64,000 bases of DNA from NCBI GenBank assembly GCA_019055375.1, contig JAHQIW010003793.1, positions 29,678 to 93,677 on the forward strand, written 5' to 3'. Every line of letters begins with the position of its first letter. Position 1 is the stretch's first letter. Both the position numbers and the translations under genes were made by a program. This document shows, one piece after another, positions 1 through 9,967 of this stretch. The stretch comes from Parelaphostrongylus tenuis. Its lineage: Eukaryota; Nematoda; Chromadorea; Rhabditida; Metastrongylidae. The notes under the pieces are model-generated. The model was not told the DNA's origin. It did not search any database and saw only the letters and a list, made by a program, of their open reading frames with translations.

Positions 1-960
1 TTTACGAGTGTCACACAAAGTGAACAATATTTCACTTTACAAATTGTACAATATCAGATTGATTTTGTTTGCATATCGCAAAGAAATTGCGAGAAATAAA
101 CGGATCTCCATAAATTTCATTAATATCCACATTTTCAAAAGCATGGAACATTTGAAAGGGTGAATAAGGAAGCCTCAGCTCGGTGTCCTGTTGCTCGCAT
201 TCCTTACAACATTGAATTTACTTCTTCATTCCAGTGCATTAACAATTTCATAAAAGTACAGAAATCTTTTGCTTAACGACAGAATCAGATGCCTTCATGC
301 AGTTATTTTCTCTACGAACAATTCTGATGCGATTCCCCTTATGCTATCTCAAACTAATAAATTTGATGTTAATACAGGGCCCACTCGTTTTTGTGAAAAC
401 TTCGGTGAATTTGTGAAACTTCGGTGAAAACCAGGCGGGTCGCCGAAACGTCAGCCGAACTTCTACGACTAATTTACCAACCTCGCGTCAGATAAACAAG
501 ATAAGTTTTATGGATCAAAAATTGCATTCTGGCACCTAAAGATTTTCTGTACACGTTAATATGTTTTTCGTGCTTTCAGAGAATTAAATTTTGAATTGCG
601 CGGCTAATGTGAAATATAATTTTTTTTTCTGATTTCACTGGTCATGAAAGGGTCTATTTGAAGAACATGCCACTCACTGCGTTAACCAGAAATTTAGGCT
701 TTCGTGTGAATGCTAACATTCTTATTAAATGCTTTTGCCCAACGAAAGGGGTTGTTTCTTCACCCCGTGCCTCCTAATGGAAAATAACCCAGGACTTCTC
801 ACTAGCTGAATTCGGTGTGCTTCGAGATAGAAGATTTGTAGTAAATTTGTTCTGTACATCGCATACATATAAATGCTGAGACCGTTGCTGCCTTGTAAAC
901 GACATAATCTAGAAAGTGAGCGGTCTGATGAAGTCTATAACGCCTGCTTAGATTTTAGGG
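1..960. other. Upstream flank of the first Y copy; no gene seen
   Basis: No supported exon. Bases about 30-170 (TTTCACTTTAC, a run around GAAATTGCGAGAAA, then GGAAGCC) resemble 6760-6905 upstream of the second Y copy, so this is the 5' part of a duplicated segment. Around 425-465 a GGCG-GGT-CGCC hairpin followed by GAAACGTCAGCC resembles the 3' half of the Penelope-terminal hammerhead-like motif described elsewhere in this window. Its CTGAAGA half is missing, so I treat it as a possible relic only. Confidence 0.4.
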
Positions 961-992
961 GCTAAAATAAACACGGAAGGGCCGCGATCTCT

Positions 993-1732
993 ATGATTGT
1001 GATGCTTGTAGCAGTCTCGACAGTGTTGGGGTGGTGCAATGCCTGCAGGGCAAAGTAATAAACAGAAATTGGCTATACTATCCATGTATTTTCGATCTTA
1101 GGTGATAACTTATGGATCCCCAATCGGTATGATTATTTCTGGCGCAGCAATCCAGAATAAAAAAGGAAAAAAAACCCAAAACATAAGCTAGTATGATGAC
1201 TCAGTGTTCAAATGTTGGCTTCAAAAGCTACAAAAAATTGTTACAGTGAACATCCAGGCCTTCACCGTGAGCGGCTTCACTTTGCCTGTCGCAATGGATT
1301 ACACTACGCCCATAGTTTCTGCTCAAGTTTCTGGGATTGCAACTAGCAAGGATGGAGCTCAGGCTCTTGTACAACGTCTGGTGATGTAAACAGTGAGTAT
1401 GTAACGCGGGTATTTTACATGTTTTGTTTCTTTTCTCGAATCCTGGAAAGGATAGATGGGCTCCAATTTTCTGGCGAAGCCAGCCTTCTAGTGTCAGCAT
1501 GATTTTCATAGTTTCACATAATTTGATTGTAAGCACCATGAAACGCACTCATCAGTTAACCAAAAACTTTGCTCTCCAGGTTTTTAACGTCTTTGAAACT
1601 CAAGCCCTTAGTGCATTCTTACCTGATCCTGTAATCTCCGCCATTATGAGTCGACTTACTGTTAACATCACTTACGAACCACTGCAATGTCATAACGTTG
1701 TTCTTAATGCAACGGCGGATGTACGCGGCTAG
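993..1732 (+). pseudogene. Y family copy A: small secreted protein gene, three exons, broken
   Basis: Family of unknown function, defined here by comparing five copies. Exon 1 (993-1054) starts MIVMLVAVSTVLG, a hydrophobic signal-like stretch. A two-base loss relative to the other copies (consensus LGCGVMPAGQ) then shifts the frame before the GTAATA donor. Exon 2 (1247-1392) follows a TTGTTACAG acceptor and encodes the conserved FTVSGFTLPVAM segment and a GIATSKDGAQALVQRLVM helix. TAA stands where the paralogues have CAG or CAA (LVMQT), so the frame stops just before the GTGAGT donor. Exon 3 (1580-1732) follows CTCTCCAG and reads VFNVFETQALSAFLPD, then a conserved ISAIMSRLTVNITYEPLQCH end, stopping at TAG. 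The conserved cysteine after the signal stretch would fit a lipobox or a disulphide; this is unresolved. The frameshift plus the nonsense codon make it a pseudogene. Exon borders are well supported by the copies. Confidence 0.7.
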
Positions 1733-1837
1733 CTAATATTGATCGTTCAATGGGATTATTTTGAGCAGTGTGATAGAGAACAATGGAAAAACAGAGCCTT
1801 GTTCGTTAATCTCCTAAACATTCGAACAGTTTGTAAA

Positions 1838-2470
1838 TTACTTGTGTTATCTGTCGTCCCGTTGATCGCCAAGTGCTTCAAGCGTGTTCCAGCAACACTT
1901 CCCTTTTTTTCCTGTGCAAGAGTAGCCCAGTGGGTTTTCTTCGCTCTTGGGACTCGTCGAGCATCATATCTTCCTTTTAGGCTTTTCTTGAAGAGGTCGA
2001 ACAATCGGGCTGGTGGCCTTCCTGTAGAGAGCTTGACATTTCAAGGAATCCAGTCGGAAACGATTCCCGTCTATCGGTTGTCATTAAAGCGCATACGTGC
2101 CCGGCCCACCTTATATATTTGATAGCCTAGCTCGTAGAACGGCAGCCCTGATCTTCGGTCGTTGACATAGGCCGAACTTCGGATCTTTTCTCTTATTTGC
2201 GAGATACGAAATACTCCTAGCATCGATTTCGACTGCGCGTTCAATAGCTCCAAGAGATCTTTCATTTTGGTTGCGTAACGACCAGGTTTTGTTGCATACG
2301 TTAGGGAGAGATAACCGTTGAGTCGAATAGGTGGACACTGAGTCGAATGTTCTTCGTCCTCTTCGCTACGTTTTCGATGCTCTTAAACACTCCTCCAGTA
2401 GCTCGTTCCCTCGTGTTTAACTCTGGAGCTAGGTTGTTCATCATGTTGACTTCACGACTCAGATAGACCA
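1838..2470 (-). mobile_element. RTE-type retrotransposon 3' fragment
   Basis: On the minus strand the sequence matches the 3' part of the RTE copies at 46.7-47.9 and 42.7-43.7 kb. It runs from the segment encoding the GREVNMMN-like turn after the reverse transcriptase core to the 3' end GGGACGACAG near 1851. Several short frames on the minus strand carry fragments such as IDARSISYLANKRKDPKFGL, equivalent to the SMLGVSRISQMRQ region of the better copies. It is 5'-truncated, as is usual for non-LTR retrotransposons, and has many stops and frameshifts. The 5' truncation point (about 2470) is the same as in the fragment at 52.07-52.29 kb, so the two descend from one insertion that was later duplicated. 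Confidence 0.75.
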
Positions 2471-2770
2471 AAACTCAGATGGGTTTGTAGATAATTTCCG
2501 GAGAATACCCTATAGTATGGGAAAAGCTATCACATTGGCATTAAAAATAAAAATTTTTGCAATTATGGTATTTTATAGAGAAGTAAATCAATGTCTTTCC
2601 TTCTGAGACCGATATAGTATTCGAACTGACAAGTGATGGTTTAGAGGATTTTGAAAAATATAATAGAATCAACACTCAAAACTTTCTTAAAAGCTTTTTT
2701 TGAGTTTTTACAGTAATAGAAGAAGACGTAATTTCAAGACACGTGCTATACGTAAAGAAACCATCTTAGT
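2471..2770. repeat. Duplicated flank shared with 52.29-52.57 kb
   Basis: Non-coding AT-rich DNA that aligns by eye with 52290-52575. Shared landmarks in order are an AAACTCA run, AAGCTGTCA/AAGCTATCA, CGAACTGACA(G/A)GTGATG, AATCAA(C/T)ACTCA and TAATAGAAGAA. It lies immediately beside the same RTE truncation point in both places, so it is part of a segmental duplication. Similarity is lost near 2775, shortly before the Penelope-like element starting about 2930. Confidence 0.6.
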
Positions 2771-2929
2771 CCAATGTATTTAGGCAGATTAGATTGACAC
2801 CATGATCTAACCCTTTCCGAACGTTTGTTGATCGATCTTCGCACGCTCTGTGCGACTTGCATAATTTAGTAAGGATTGTAGTTCCTGATTTTCTTCTTTG
2901 AGCCAGACACGAGGTGATACATCAACCTT

Positions 2930-4000
2930 TATTTACCAACTAATGTTCCGACAGATTACCTTCTTCAGAGCCTGGTAAGGTCAAATTGTCCGCGATCAAG
3001 TCAGTCAATCACCTCGAGTACTCCCTTAGCAAAAATCACCAGACCTAGATTCAATCTCATCAAGCGCAAAATCTACTCTTATTGTACTCAACCATTTTTG
3101 TATGTGTTCCAGTGAATGTTTCAAGTAGAGGTCACCTGAAGGAGATCACATAGGCTCGTAATGCAACCTACCCATTCAAAACAACAGTCTTATATATTGT
3201 CTCAAATCACGGTTGATAACGAGGCACTCCTCTCCGCGGTTTATGGTTGAATTGGTCGTATCAATCCAAAACACCTCCAAGATCTTTCTTGCCGATGTTT
3301 TTTGTTCCTGCGCAGTCTAGCTCCTCTTGAGTGGAACAGGTAACCAAACAATCATATGCTTACCTACAGTAAATTAACGGCCGGAGATCTATCACTGGTG
3401 CTTCCACTTTCGACATAAAGCAATAGTCAGGCTAGGGGCCACTCGCTGTCCTATTGCCAACCCTCTCATTTGAGCAAAGTACTTCTGAACCATGCAGAAA
3501 TTGAACAGTTTAGGCATCTTTTGATAGAATCATGAGGTGCTCAATCGCAGGCCGTAGAGGTTCACAGCTCCTGGTGTTGTATCAGAAGCTCATGTGTGGA
3601 TTACAATGCGGAGTCAATCGACACGTTGGTATATAGAGTAGTGACGTCGAATAACTCCATTACATACGCGTTGTTTAGGTTCGTGTTACGAATAAGATCC
3701 AGAAACACTTGAGTGTTCGTCAAATGGGCAGGAATGTGTCCTAGCAGCTGGGATGTTATTAAAGTTAGAAACCACGCTATCCTATCCGACGGTCCCTCTA
3801 CACAGCTGATGATGGTCTATCTTTGAATTAGATGGACCGTTAAACATTAGATCACCAGTGGATACTAACTTATGTGCTTTTATAAGTAAGCATAAGACAG
3901 GACATGTTGGTGATCAGTAAGGATTTTTTTCTTGTGGAAAAGCTTTAGAGCTTTCTCATGACTTTGACTTTCCACAATATTCTCTGCCCACTCATATCTT
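2930..4000 (-). mobile_element. Penelope-like element, degraded, minus strand
   Basis: PLEs encode a reverse transcriptase plus a GIY-YIG endonuclease. On the minus strand, 3590-3660 encodes a FDVTTLYTNV-like reverse transcriptase motif. Then 3340-3500 encodes the QLAP-IAF-SKVEAPVI segment followed by a damaged YCRYIDDCL motif. The terminal part (2940-3200) matches the PLE ends at 13.4, 14.1-14.4 and 58.0 kb, including the phrase GAGCCTATGTGATCTCC in reverse complement. At 2950-2975 the minus strand has GGCTCTGAAGAAGG, the first half of the hammerhead-like terminal motif; the GAAAC half is mutated to GGAAC. The endonuclease part is not recognisable here. Many stops are present and the copy is inactive. 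Confidence 0.7.
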
Positions 4001-4594
4001 TTTTGTGCGTAATTAACTCTTACGTGCCAAGAAGACTCCAAGTGTGAAGTACCCTCTTGCTCATACAGCGCACTATTAAAACCTCAAAAATAGAGCATAA
4101 TTTGATATCTGTTCTAAGTTCTTCTGATGGTTTTTTATTAGATCATCATAATACATGTGAGAATTTTGGATTTTGTCTGAAATACTAGTCAAAAAGCTTC
4201 GTTCAGCGTAAGAGACCTTTGAATATTTGCATATCAAAAACAACCTTAATCGTCAGCAAAGAACTAGCTACTCTTTACGCACTCGTGCTAACTGAATGCA
4301 GAACGGTTAAAACATTGGTATTTGTTTTTGTGACTACAGAAAAGCATGCGATACGGCGACGTTCAAGCTCGGAACATGAAAGCTACACTCGAGAGTAGCG
4401 CCTCTCGGAAGGATATAGAAAAGCATATTCAACACAACAGACCCTAACCGCCTCAAAATGTATTTCCCAGTCACTTGTTTGCAGGATTCTGGCTAATTTG
4501 ACCAAGCTTCATAGATTATATAAAGGAGAGAGGCCCGTGGTCGAATGTTGTGATAGTCTCTGCAGCGCGGGGCTGATCCCCCTTTAACCCGATA
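4001..4594. other. No gene seen
   Basis: AT-rich DNA with only short chance frames. I found no repeat family match or splice-bounded exon that I could support. Confidence 0.4.
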
Positions 4595-4905
4595 AAAAGG
4601 ATATAAATGAAACTCTCCGCGTTGATCAGTCCCTGAGGAATGCGCCATGCACTCGTCTTCAATCTTTAATTATGTTTGAGATTGCTGAATGCATATCTGG
4701 CCTTTACGGTGACTCGTGGTGGCCTTCCGCTGTATCAAGCAGTGCTGCTTATCCTCCCAGACAAATCTAGGATCAGTCTGGCACCAATTTACCGGCCCCA
4801 GAGTGATGGATGCCTTGGTGAGCTATGAGCGCGAGATCGAACCATCAACCTTGTGTGCGGTGAAGAGGAGATATAACCACTGTGCTGCATTCGCTCCAAC
4901 ACAGT
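4595..4905 (-). mobile_element. tRNA-derived SINE, family S1, minus strand
   Basis: Similar along most of its length to 50665-50990 and 53115-53405. Read on the minus strand, the best copy (50.7 kb) begins with a tRNA-like head with box A TGGCGCAGCGGGTAGAG and a box B-like GGTTCGATC, followed by a body (CACCAAGCCATCC, ATATGCATTCAATCAC) and a 3' tail of CTTTATCC-type repeats. In this copy the head lies near 4830-4905 and is mutated. The tail side is at 4595-4615 (GATAAAAAGGATATAAA). Short open frames over it have no meaning. Confidence 0.6.
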
Positions 4906-4929
4906 GCTAGACTATTTTTGAGATTTCAA

Positions 4930-5060
4930 GGAGACGAGCTCGATCAGTATTCTATGACATTCAAGGAGATAACGAAAAAAGAATTGAACGCTGGACTGAT
5001 AAGTTATGCAAAGTGAACAAAGGAAAGCAGTGAGACGGATCGAATAAAGTTAAAGTTAGG
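4930..5060 (+). mobile_element. SINE family S2, 3' part
   Basis: The stretch TATTCTATGACATTCAAGGAG, then AACGAAAAAAGAATTGAACG and a tail GACGGATCGAATAAAG, matches the 3' half of the S2 SINEs at 23.9, 24.8 and 58.6 kb (each has TTCAAG-AAGACGAAAAAACG-TTGAATG and a GGATCAAA-like end). The tRNA-like head is missing here. Confidence 0.4.
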
Positions 5061-5149
5061 CTTCACAAATCATATAAAAAGGTTTGCCAACCAAGATACC
5101 AAAATTTAATAACAATATCACGATACACGCGAAGAGAACAAAACTCGAG

Positions 5150-6110
5150 ATGGCGTTATCATCACGCCAAAATTTTTTACAGCTCTTTTCAAAGGACGTC
5201 ATGCAAACATTTGAATGAGCCAACGCTAGGTGAAATCAATCGTTAAGATTTTTACAGCCTTCCCTTCGCTTAGGACACCGTGCTCATGGTACTGAGCATC
5301 AGTCAGGCGAAAGTAACGTTAACCTTACGAAAACACCTTTGGAAACACCAAAAAATAACACAACTGAATTTCACAAAACGGCTTTCATGAGGAGCGATTG
5401 GTTTTAAATGCTTATTCATGCATAAACGAAATTCATATCTTGAAGCTCCACTTGAGTTTATCTAAGCCGAAAGGTGAATATGATGAATGATTCAGCTGAT
5501 TTGCTGTGCAAAAGAAAGCTAGCGGTTTGGAAGCGTCTCAGCATTGCGGATGCAGTGGAGATAACGTAGAGCACGCGACGTTCTGCTCACTTTTCCGACT
5601 CTGCTATTGTCTCTGCCTTGACATCTACTGCTAAACCAATATTACTAGACCTGGCCATTACGTAAGTAGGATGAAAGACCACTTAGCATACTGAAGATGC
5701 AGTCGTAAGGCTGATGTTAGGAGTATTCCTCATTTCGACATTGGGAGGAAAGGTCACTTCTTTGACTTTCACTGACGGCCTAAAATTAGAAGCTTTTCTG
5801 TAGACCATGTCGTTAGAAATCATTGTGCCGAACGCGTGTGCTCAAAGATGACCAATTAGCAAGAGCACTTACCGATTGGATTCCTCAAAATATCAAACAT
5901 ACATCAGAATATCTACCTCTTATGCTCTGTTGTCGCCACAGAAGGCCCAAAAGAAAAGATATGATGTTCAAGGAATATCTGCAATCAAAAGGACCCATTT
6001 TATTATTCGTGCACGCAGGAGAGAAAATGATATTCTTAAAAGTCTCCGTTCGATTCATCACCCTATTAGCAGGAGGAAATCCGCACAAACTAGCTGTCGG
6101 AATTTCGCTG
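5150..6110 (+). mobile_element. Old, strongly decayed RTE-type copy
   Basis: Two pieces are recognisable. At 5160-5340 a CGCCAAAATTTTTTACAGC start matches the ISPKLFTA segment of the reverse transcriptase, followed by traces of the ISQAERMLT region. At 5825-6060 the frame reads ARALTDWIPQNIKHTSEY, then KRKDMMFKEYLQSKGPILL, a diverged form of RAVTDWIPRDVKRSKGR ... ERYDAQRIPRARRTHWATL. Frameshifts and deletions are numerous, and it looks older than the copies at 42.7 and 46.7 kb. A 126-codon frame across 5823-6203 is a relic of this element, not a host gene. Confidence 0.6.
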
Positions 6111-6199
6111 GCTCAGCACAGTGCTTTCTTGAAAGCGTGGGAAGGACATTGTAGCATAACAGATCTTGCCCCGCAATCAATTAAAATGACACAGAACGT

Positions 6200-7689
6200 C
6201 TAAACAGGAAAATATTCCACGCGGAACTATTGCAACACGGAACTGTCTATTCAGCTAAAACCATCGTCTAAACATCACATGGGACGACGATTTTCGACTT
6301 ATTCTTCTAGAACAAAATAATATTCGACACTTTCCATTTCTGCGAATTGCTCATAATTTTTTAAAATCAGAGGAACTTGTGCATTCTGGCACTTACTACT
6401 GAACTATGTGAAATAAATGTTTCCTAGAGCATTTGTCAATTCATTATAAGTGCAGCTGTTTGTGGATGTTCTTCAGTAGTCCATTCCATTGTATGCTGCG
6501 TAGAATTCTGAGAACTGGAGAACGAGTGCTCCCACTACCTAGTGACCAAAATGTCGAAATCGAATTGAATGTAGCTTGTTAATCCTGTGACATAAAAAAT
6601 ATGCACATCAAAGCTATGTTTTGGTAATTGAAAATACGGAATATGCTTTATTGTTCGCCTATCACAGGAAATCAACGATTTACACCTCTCAGATGATCTT
6701 TCCGAAATATTCGCAGAGTTCGCGATTGATCACCAAGGAAGTTGTAACCGCTACGCAAACGAACGATACTTCACTATACGAAATATAAAATGAAGTTTAG
6801 TTGTGTCTGCACGTCGCGAAAATGACGCGAGAAATGTTGGCGTTCCATAAACATTCACCTTAATGAAAACGTAAAAGTTAGAAAGTTGAACGAGGAAGCT
6901 TTGACTCAGAATCATCTCACACGCAGTCTTAACAAACACGATTTTCCTCAAACATCCAGATATATCAAAATTTTATCAAAATGTCGAATTCCAGTGTCTT
7001 CACGACTGGGTCTGACGTCTTAATGCAGGCATTTTGCCACAAAAATTTCGAATAATTTCTCCTTTGCCTCCTTGTATTGGTGGATTCTTGGTCAGATTTC
7101 ATTTCCTCGTCGTGTCTCTGAGTTACTCAGTAAAATTTCGTAGTTCTTTGCTGCGATTTGTGCCTCTAACATGTTGCCGAAGACATTTCATAGCAATATT
7201 ATGATTTCTTTGTGTCAATCGATGTTTTTCTTTGCAGATTTTGAGCAAATCGTACTTGTTATAGCTTGTTTTGTAGGTGTAAATTTTATTTTGGGAAAGC
7301 CAGAATTATATGTCGCAACATTGCAAAATGAGATGGTGAGAATTCAATTGAAACCGGGGCACCTGAGGGCTTGAAGTGTTCACTAAAACTTCCTCTTACG
7401 TAATTTCCTTCACGTGCCTTGTTCTCTTTGGAAGCTGAATATAAGCTTTACTTCACTGGCACATTTTTCGTTTGCGTCAAGAAACCTCTATGAAAATTGT
7501 TTTCAAAGAATTTTCTCTAAGATTAGGCAAGTTGGGATCCCCCTAAAGCTCTTGGAAAAGTAGAAGACGTCCGACAACGACGTCATCCACGTATAAGTAC
7601 TGAGTGCCAACCAGCTGCTGTCTTGTGAACGTTCTGATATGAAGAGTGGAAAATTTGCAAAAATCTTAGTTTAGACTTGAATAATGTAG
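6200..7689. other. Upstream flank of Y copy B; no gene seen
   Basis: No supported coding exon. Bases 6760-6905 resemble 30-170 at the start of the window and precede the second Y copy at a similar distance, marking a duplicated segment. The rest is AT-rich with chance frames below 70 codons. Confidence 0.4.
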
Positions 7690-7935
7690 AGCGATGTGCA
7701 AAAACATTGCGTGAACCGGGATTCGAACCCAGATCTCACTCTTTCCGGTGAGCGCGTGCTGAGCAGTTGCACTACAGACGCTCGTTTTGCACACCGCTCT
7801 TTCTACGCTACAACGCGTTTTCTGTCATCAGCCAACCGTCAACGGTCTGGCGGCACAGCCACTATCGGCATTGAAGCCATAGAGTGACATCTGGGCTCGA
7901 ATCCTGGCTGACGCAAGTGTTTTGCACACCACTAT
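7690..7935. repeat. tRNA-like sequence pair in inverted orientation
   Basis: On the minus strand 7785-7705 resembles a tRNA: a D-arm-like TAGTGCAACTGCTCAGCAC, a possible anticodon stem CTCAC/GTGAG with an 8-base loop, and a good T arm CTGGGTTCGAATCCCGG. The acceptor stem pairs poorly (GCGTCTG against TTCACGC) and the anticodon loop lacks T33, so I do not call a functional tRNA. A second T-arm-like CTGGGCTCGAATCCTGG lies on the plus strand at 7887-7905. Both halves end in GTTTTGCAC-type sequence facing outward, giving an inverted-repeat layout typical of a tRNA-derived SINE or foldback element. Confidence 0.45.
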
Positions 7936-8087
7936 ACATTATTTGGTTTGAAGTAAGATCGTACCACCGCAAGAGGCGGTCGAATAAATGACTTCCGATT
8001 GAATAGCTTAGATTGTTTGCTCCAGACATTTAGGAGACTGAATGAGAATTCCTACTAAACCCGGCCAGACTTCCTATAGATTACGTC

Positions 8088-8862
8088 ATAATTACTTTTG
8101 TAGCTGCAATCACGGTGGTGTTGGGATGTGGAGTGACGCCTACAGGTCAAGGTAAGGTGAACAGAAGATTGTATGCACTAGACATATTTAAGTCCTACAA
8201 GCGAGGCTAGGAACTTTGATGAAAATGTATTCATCTGAAACATGTTTGTTGTTTGAGAGCTATTTCACTCGGAGACCATCGATAAAATGCTTTGAATCTT
8301 GGATGAGAATAGAAGCAAACCTCCAAAAACTATTCAAATCGTAGTCTAGGTTTTGACTGATCCTACAAAGACTAAAGTTTTGTTGCAGGGAGCACTCGGA
8401 TTTTTAATGTCACTGGCTTCACAACTCTACCTGTCGCCATGGTTTATACTGATCAGTCCGAAGTTTTTGTCAAGTTGCTGGCATTTCAACTAGCAAGCGG
8501 CAAGCTCAGACATTTGTAGAACAGCTTGTAAGGAAACGACGAGTTAGTTACTTTTAATTAAGATTATTATTTGTTGCAAATATTGAGGAAGCACAGCACA
8601 CGAGCCGTTAATTTGCAGCAATGACTTTAACTCATTCTTCCATAGCCTGCATCTCTTCTAACAAGTTGGACAGAAGCAATATCAGGCAAACTCTATCAAC
8701 AAGTGAAAGACTTTGTTTTGAGGTCATTGTTGTTCTTGAAAGCCAAGGACGTAGTGCACTCCTACCTGAGGAGGTAATCTCGGCCATTTTGCGTCAACTG
8801 ACTGTTAACGTCATCTACGAACCACTGCCATGCCATGAAAGTCTTCCTCAGTCTAGCGCTTC
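8088..8862 (+). pseudogene. Y family copy B: small secreted protein gene, broken
   Basis: Exon 1 (8088-8151) reads ITFVAAITVVLGCGVTPTGQ up to a GTAAGG donor. The ATG seen in other copies is ATA here, so the start is lost. Exon 2 (8389-8542, after TTTTGTTGCAG) encodes IFNVTGFTTLPVAMVYTD. It then loses one base, and GISTSKRQAQTFVEQLV continues in another frame. Exon 3 (8723 onward, after TTTTGAG) encodes VIVVLESQGRSALLPEEVIS, then AILRQLTVNVIYEPLPCHE. The exon 3 frame stays open to 9127, but similarity with the other copies ends near 8862. The order signal stretch, GCGV, FTLPVAM, SALLPD and YEPLxC is common to all copies. The function is unknown. The gene lies convergent to the X block at 9.5-10.0 kb. 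Confidence 0.7.
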
Positions 8863-9519
8863 CAAACAACATGAGTGGGTTTTCTACATCATATATCTAT
8901 TTGAAATCCAAGCAAAAATTCAATGCTTTATTCTATTTGACCCTGTCCCGCAATTTTTTTACCGCGTGAGTCCTACACTTCTAACATTCGATCAGTTTCT
9001 CATCAAACGATTGCTTGAGGATTTCATGTGCTTCATGAACGTCGCAAAGCTGGTCGAGCAGATCTCCTTAGTTTCAAGGGTAGTTAGGCTAGGGCGCTTC
9101 TTAAGGCGTTTGTTGATCGATTACTAAAGAGTGCTGGGGGATCAATTCAGTGCCAATCATACTAACCACTTGGATACCACCCCCTACTTGCCCTCCATTA
9201 GAAATTCAACAGAAATCACAAAATTAGAACCACGTTGATTGTTTTCCGAAAAAACAAACAGTTTCGGTAAAATCAAGGAAATTGCTCCTGTAATCTGCAA
9301 GCGACCATCAAAGTGGAACTGTTATTCAAACCTTGAAGATAGATTTCAATATAACGAGTTTTTAATAAGTTTTTCTAAGATTGACATGGTATTCGATGTG
9401 TCATCTAATGGTGTGCAGTATTTTGAAGAAGAAAAAAAATCAGTGTTCAAAATTCTTTTGGCTTTATCCAGCACCTCATTGTGATACAGGGCGTTTTTTC
9501 AGGAAATCATAGTTTTCTT

Positions 9520-9967
9520 ACAGTTGACGGACCGTTGAAAGAGAACTGCATCATTGCTGGTGGCAATTCGGTGACGGGAATTTGCAGAAAAAATGGCGGG
9601 ATGTGTGTATGCCACCTATGATGACTATATTCGCCATTCCCTCACAGCACTTGTCAATTTCAGGGACTATCTCGGTCTGAATCGCTTAATTTTTGTATTC
9701 AACAACGTTTTGTAGTGAAATATACCTATGCAGACCACAAACATCATCATGGCTAATTGGTCGAGACAGATGTGGCAAAATGTAGTGAACAGAGCGGTGC
9801 GAATGTTGACATCGGGTTCGTCTCGATCGCACTTCTTCGCGGCAGTTGCCACAGTCAGCTGGAACTAAAGTGGACTGTGATGTGTCTGAGACAAACATTT
9901 CTATTTGACCGAAATTTGTTGTAGCAATGACAACAGCAATAAACTGACAAACCACATGGGTGTTCAA
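9520..9967 (-). pseudogene. X block copy B (conserved segment, coding direction uncertain)
   Basis: This block is conserved with 17.2-17.7, 43.7-44.1, 52.6-52.9 and 62.0-62.3 kb, which argues that it is or was coding. On the minus strand 9852-9667 reads KKCDRDEPDVNIRTALFTT, then a hydrophobic CLDQLAMMMFVV segment. Further on, about 9595-9530 reads QIPVTELPPAMMQFSFNGPS ending at a GTAAGA donor-like site, and 17.65 kb has a matching QIPVTVLPTMMQFSF. On the opposite strand the same stretch is also partly open (VAKCSEQSGANVDIGFV), so the coding strand is not settled. I favour the minus strand here because of the donor site and the constant convergent placement with Y. I do not recognise the product. 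Confidence 0.45.

Noticed and set aside
425..465. Hammerhead-like PLE end
   Set aside because: Only the GGCG/CGCC hairpin and GAAACGTCAGCC remain; the CTGAAGA half is absent.
1228..1548. 106-codon minus-strand frame
   Set aside because: Antisense to exon 2 of Y copy A, whose plus-strand reading is conserved in five copies.
5823..6203. 126-codon open frame
   Set aside because: Its first half aligns with the RTE C-terminal region; it is a relic of a decayed retrotransposon.
7700..7790. tRNA gene on the minus strand
   Set aside because: The T arm is good, but the acceptor stem pairs in only about four positions and the anticodon loop has 8 bases without T33.
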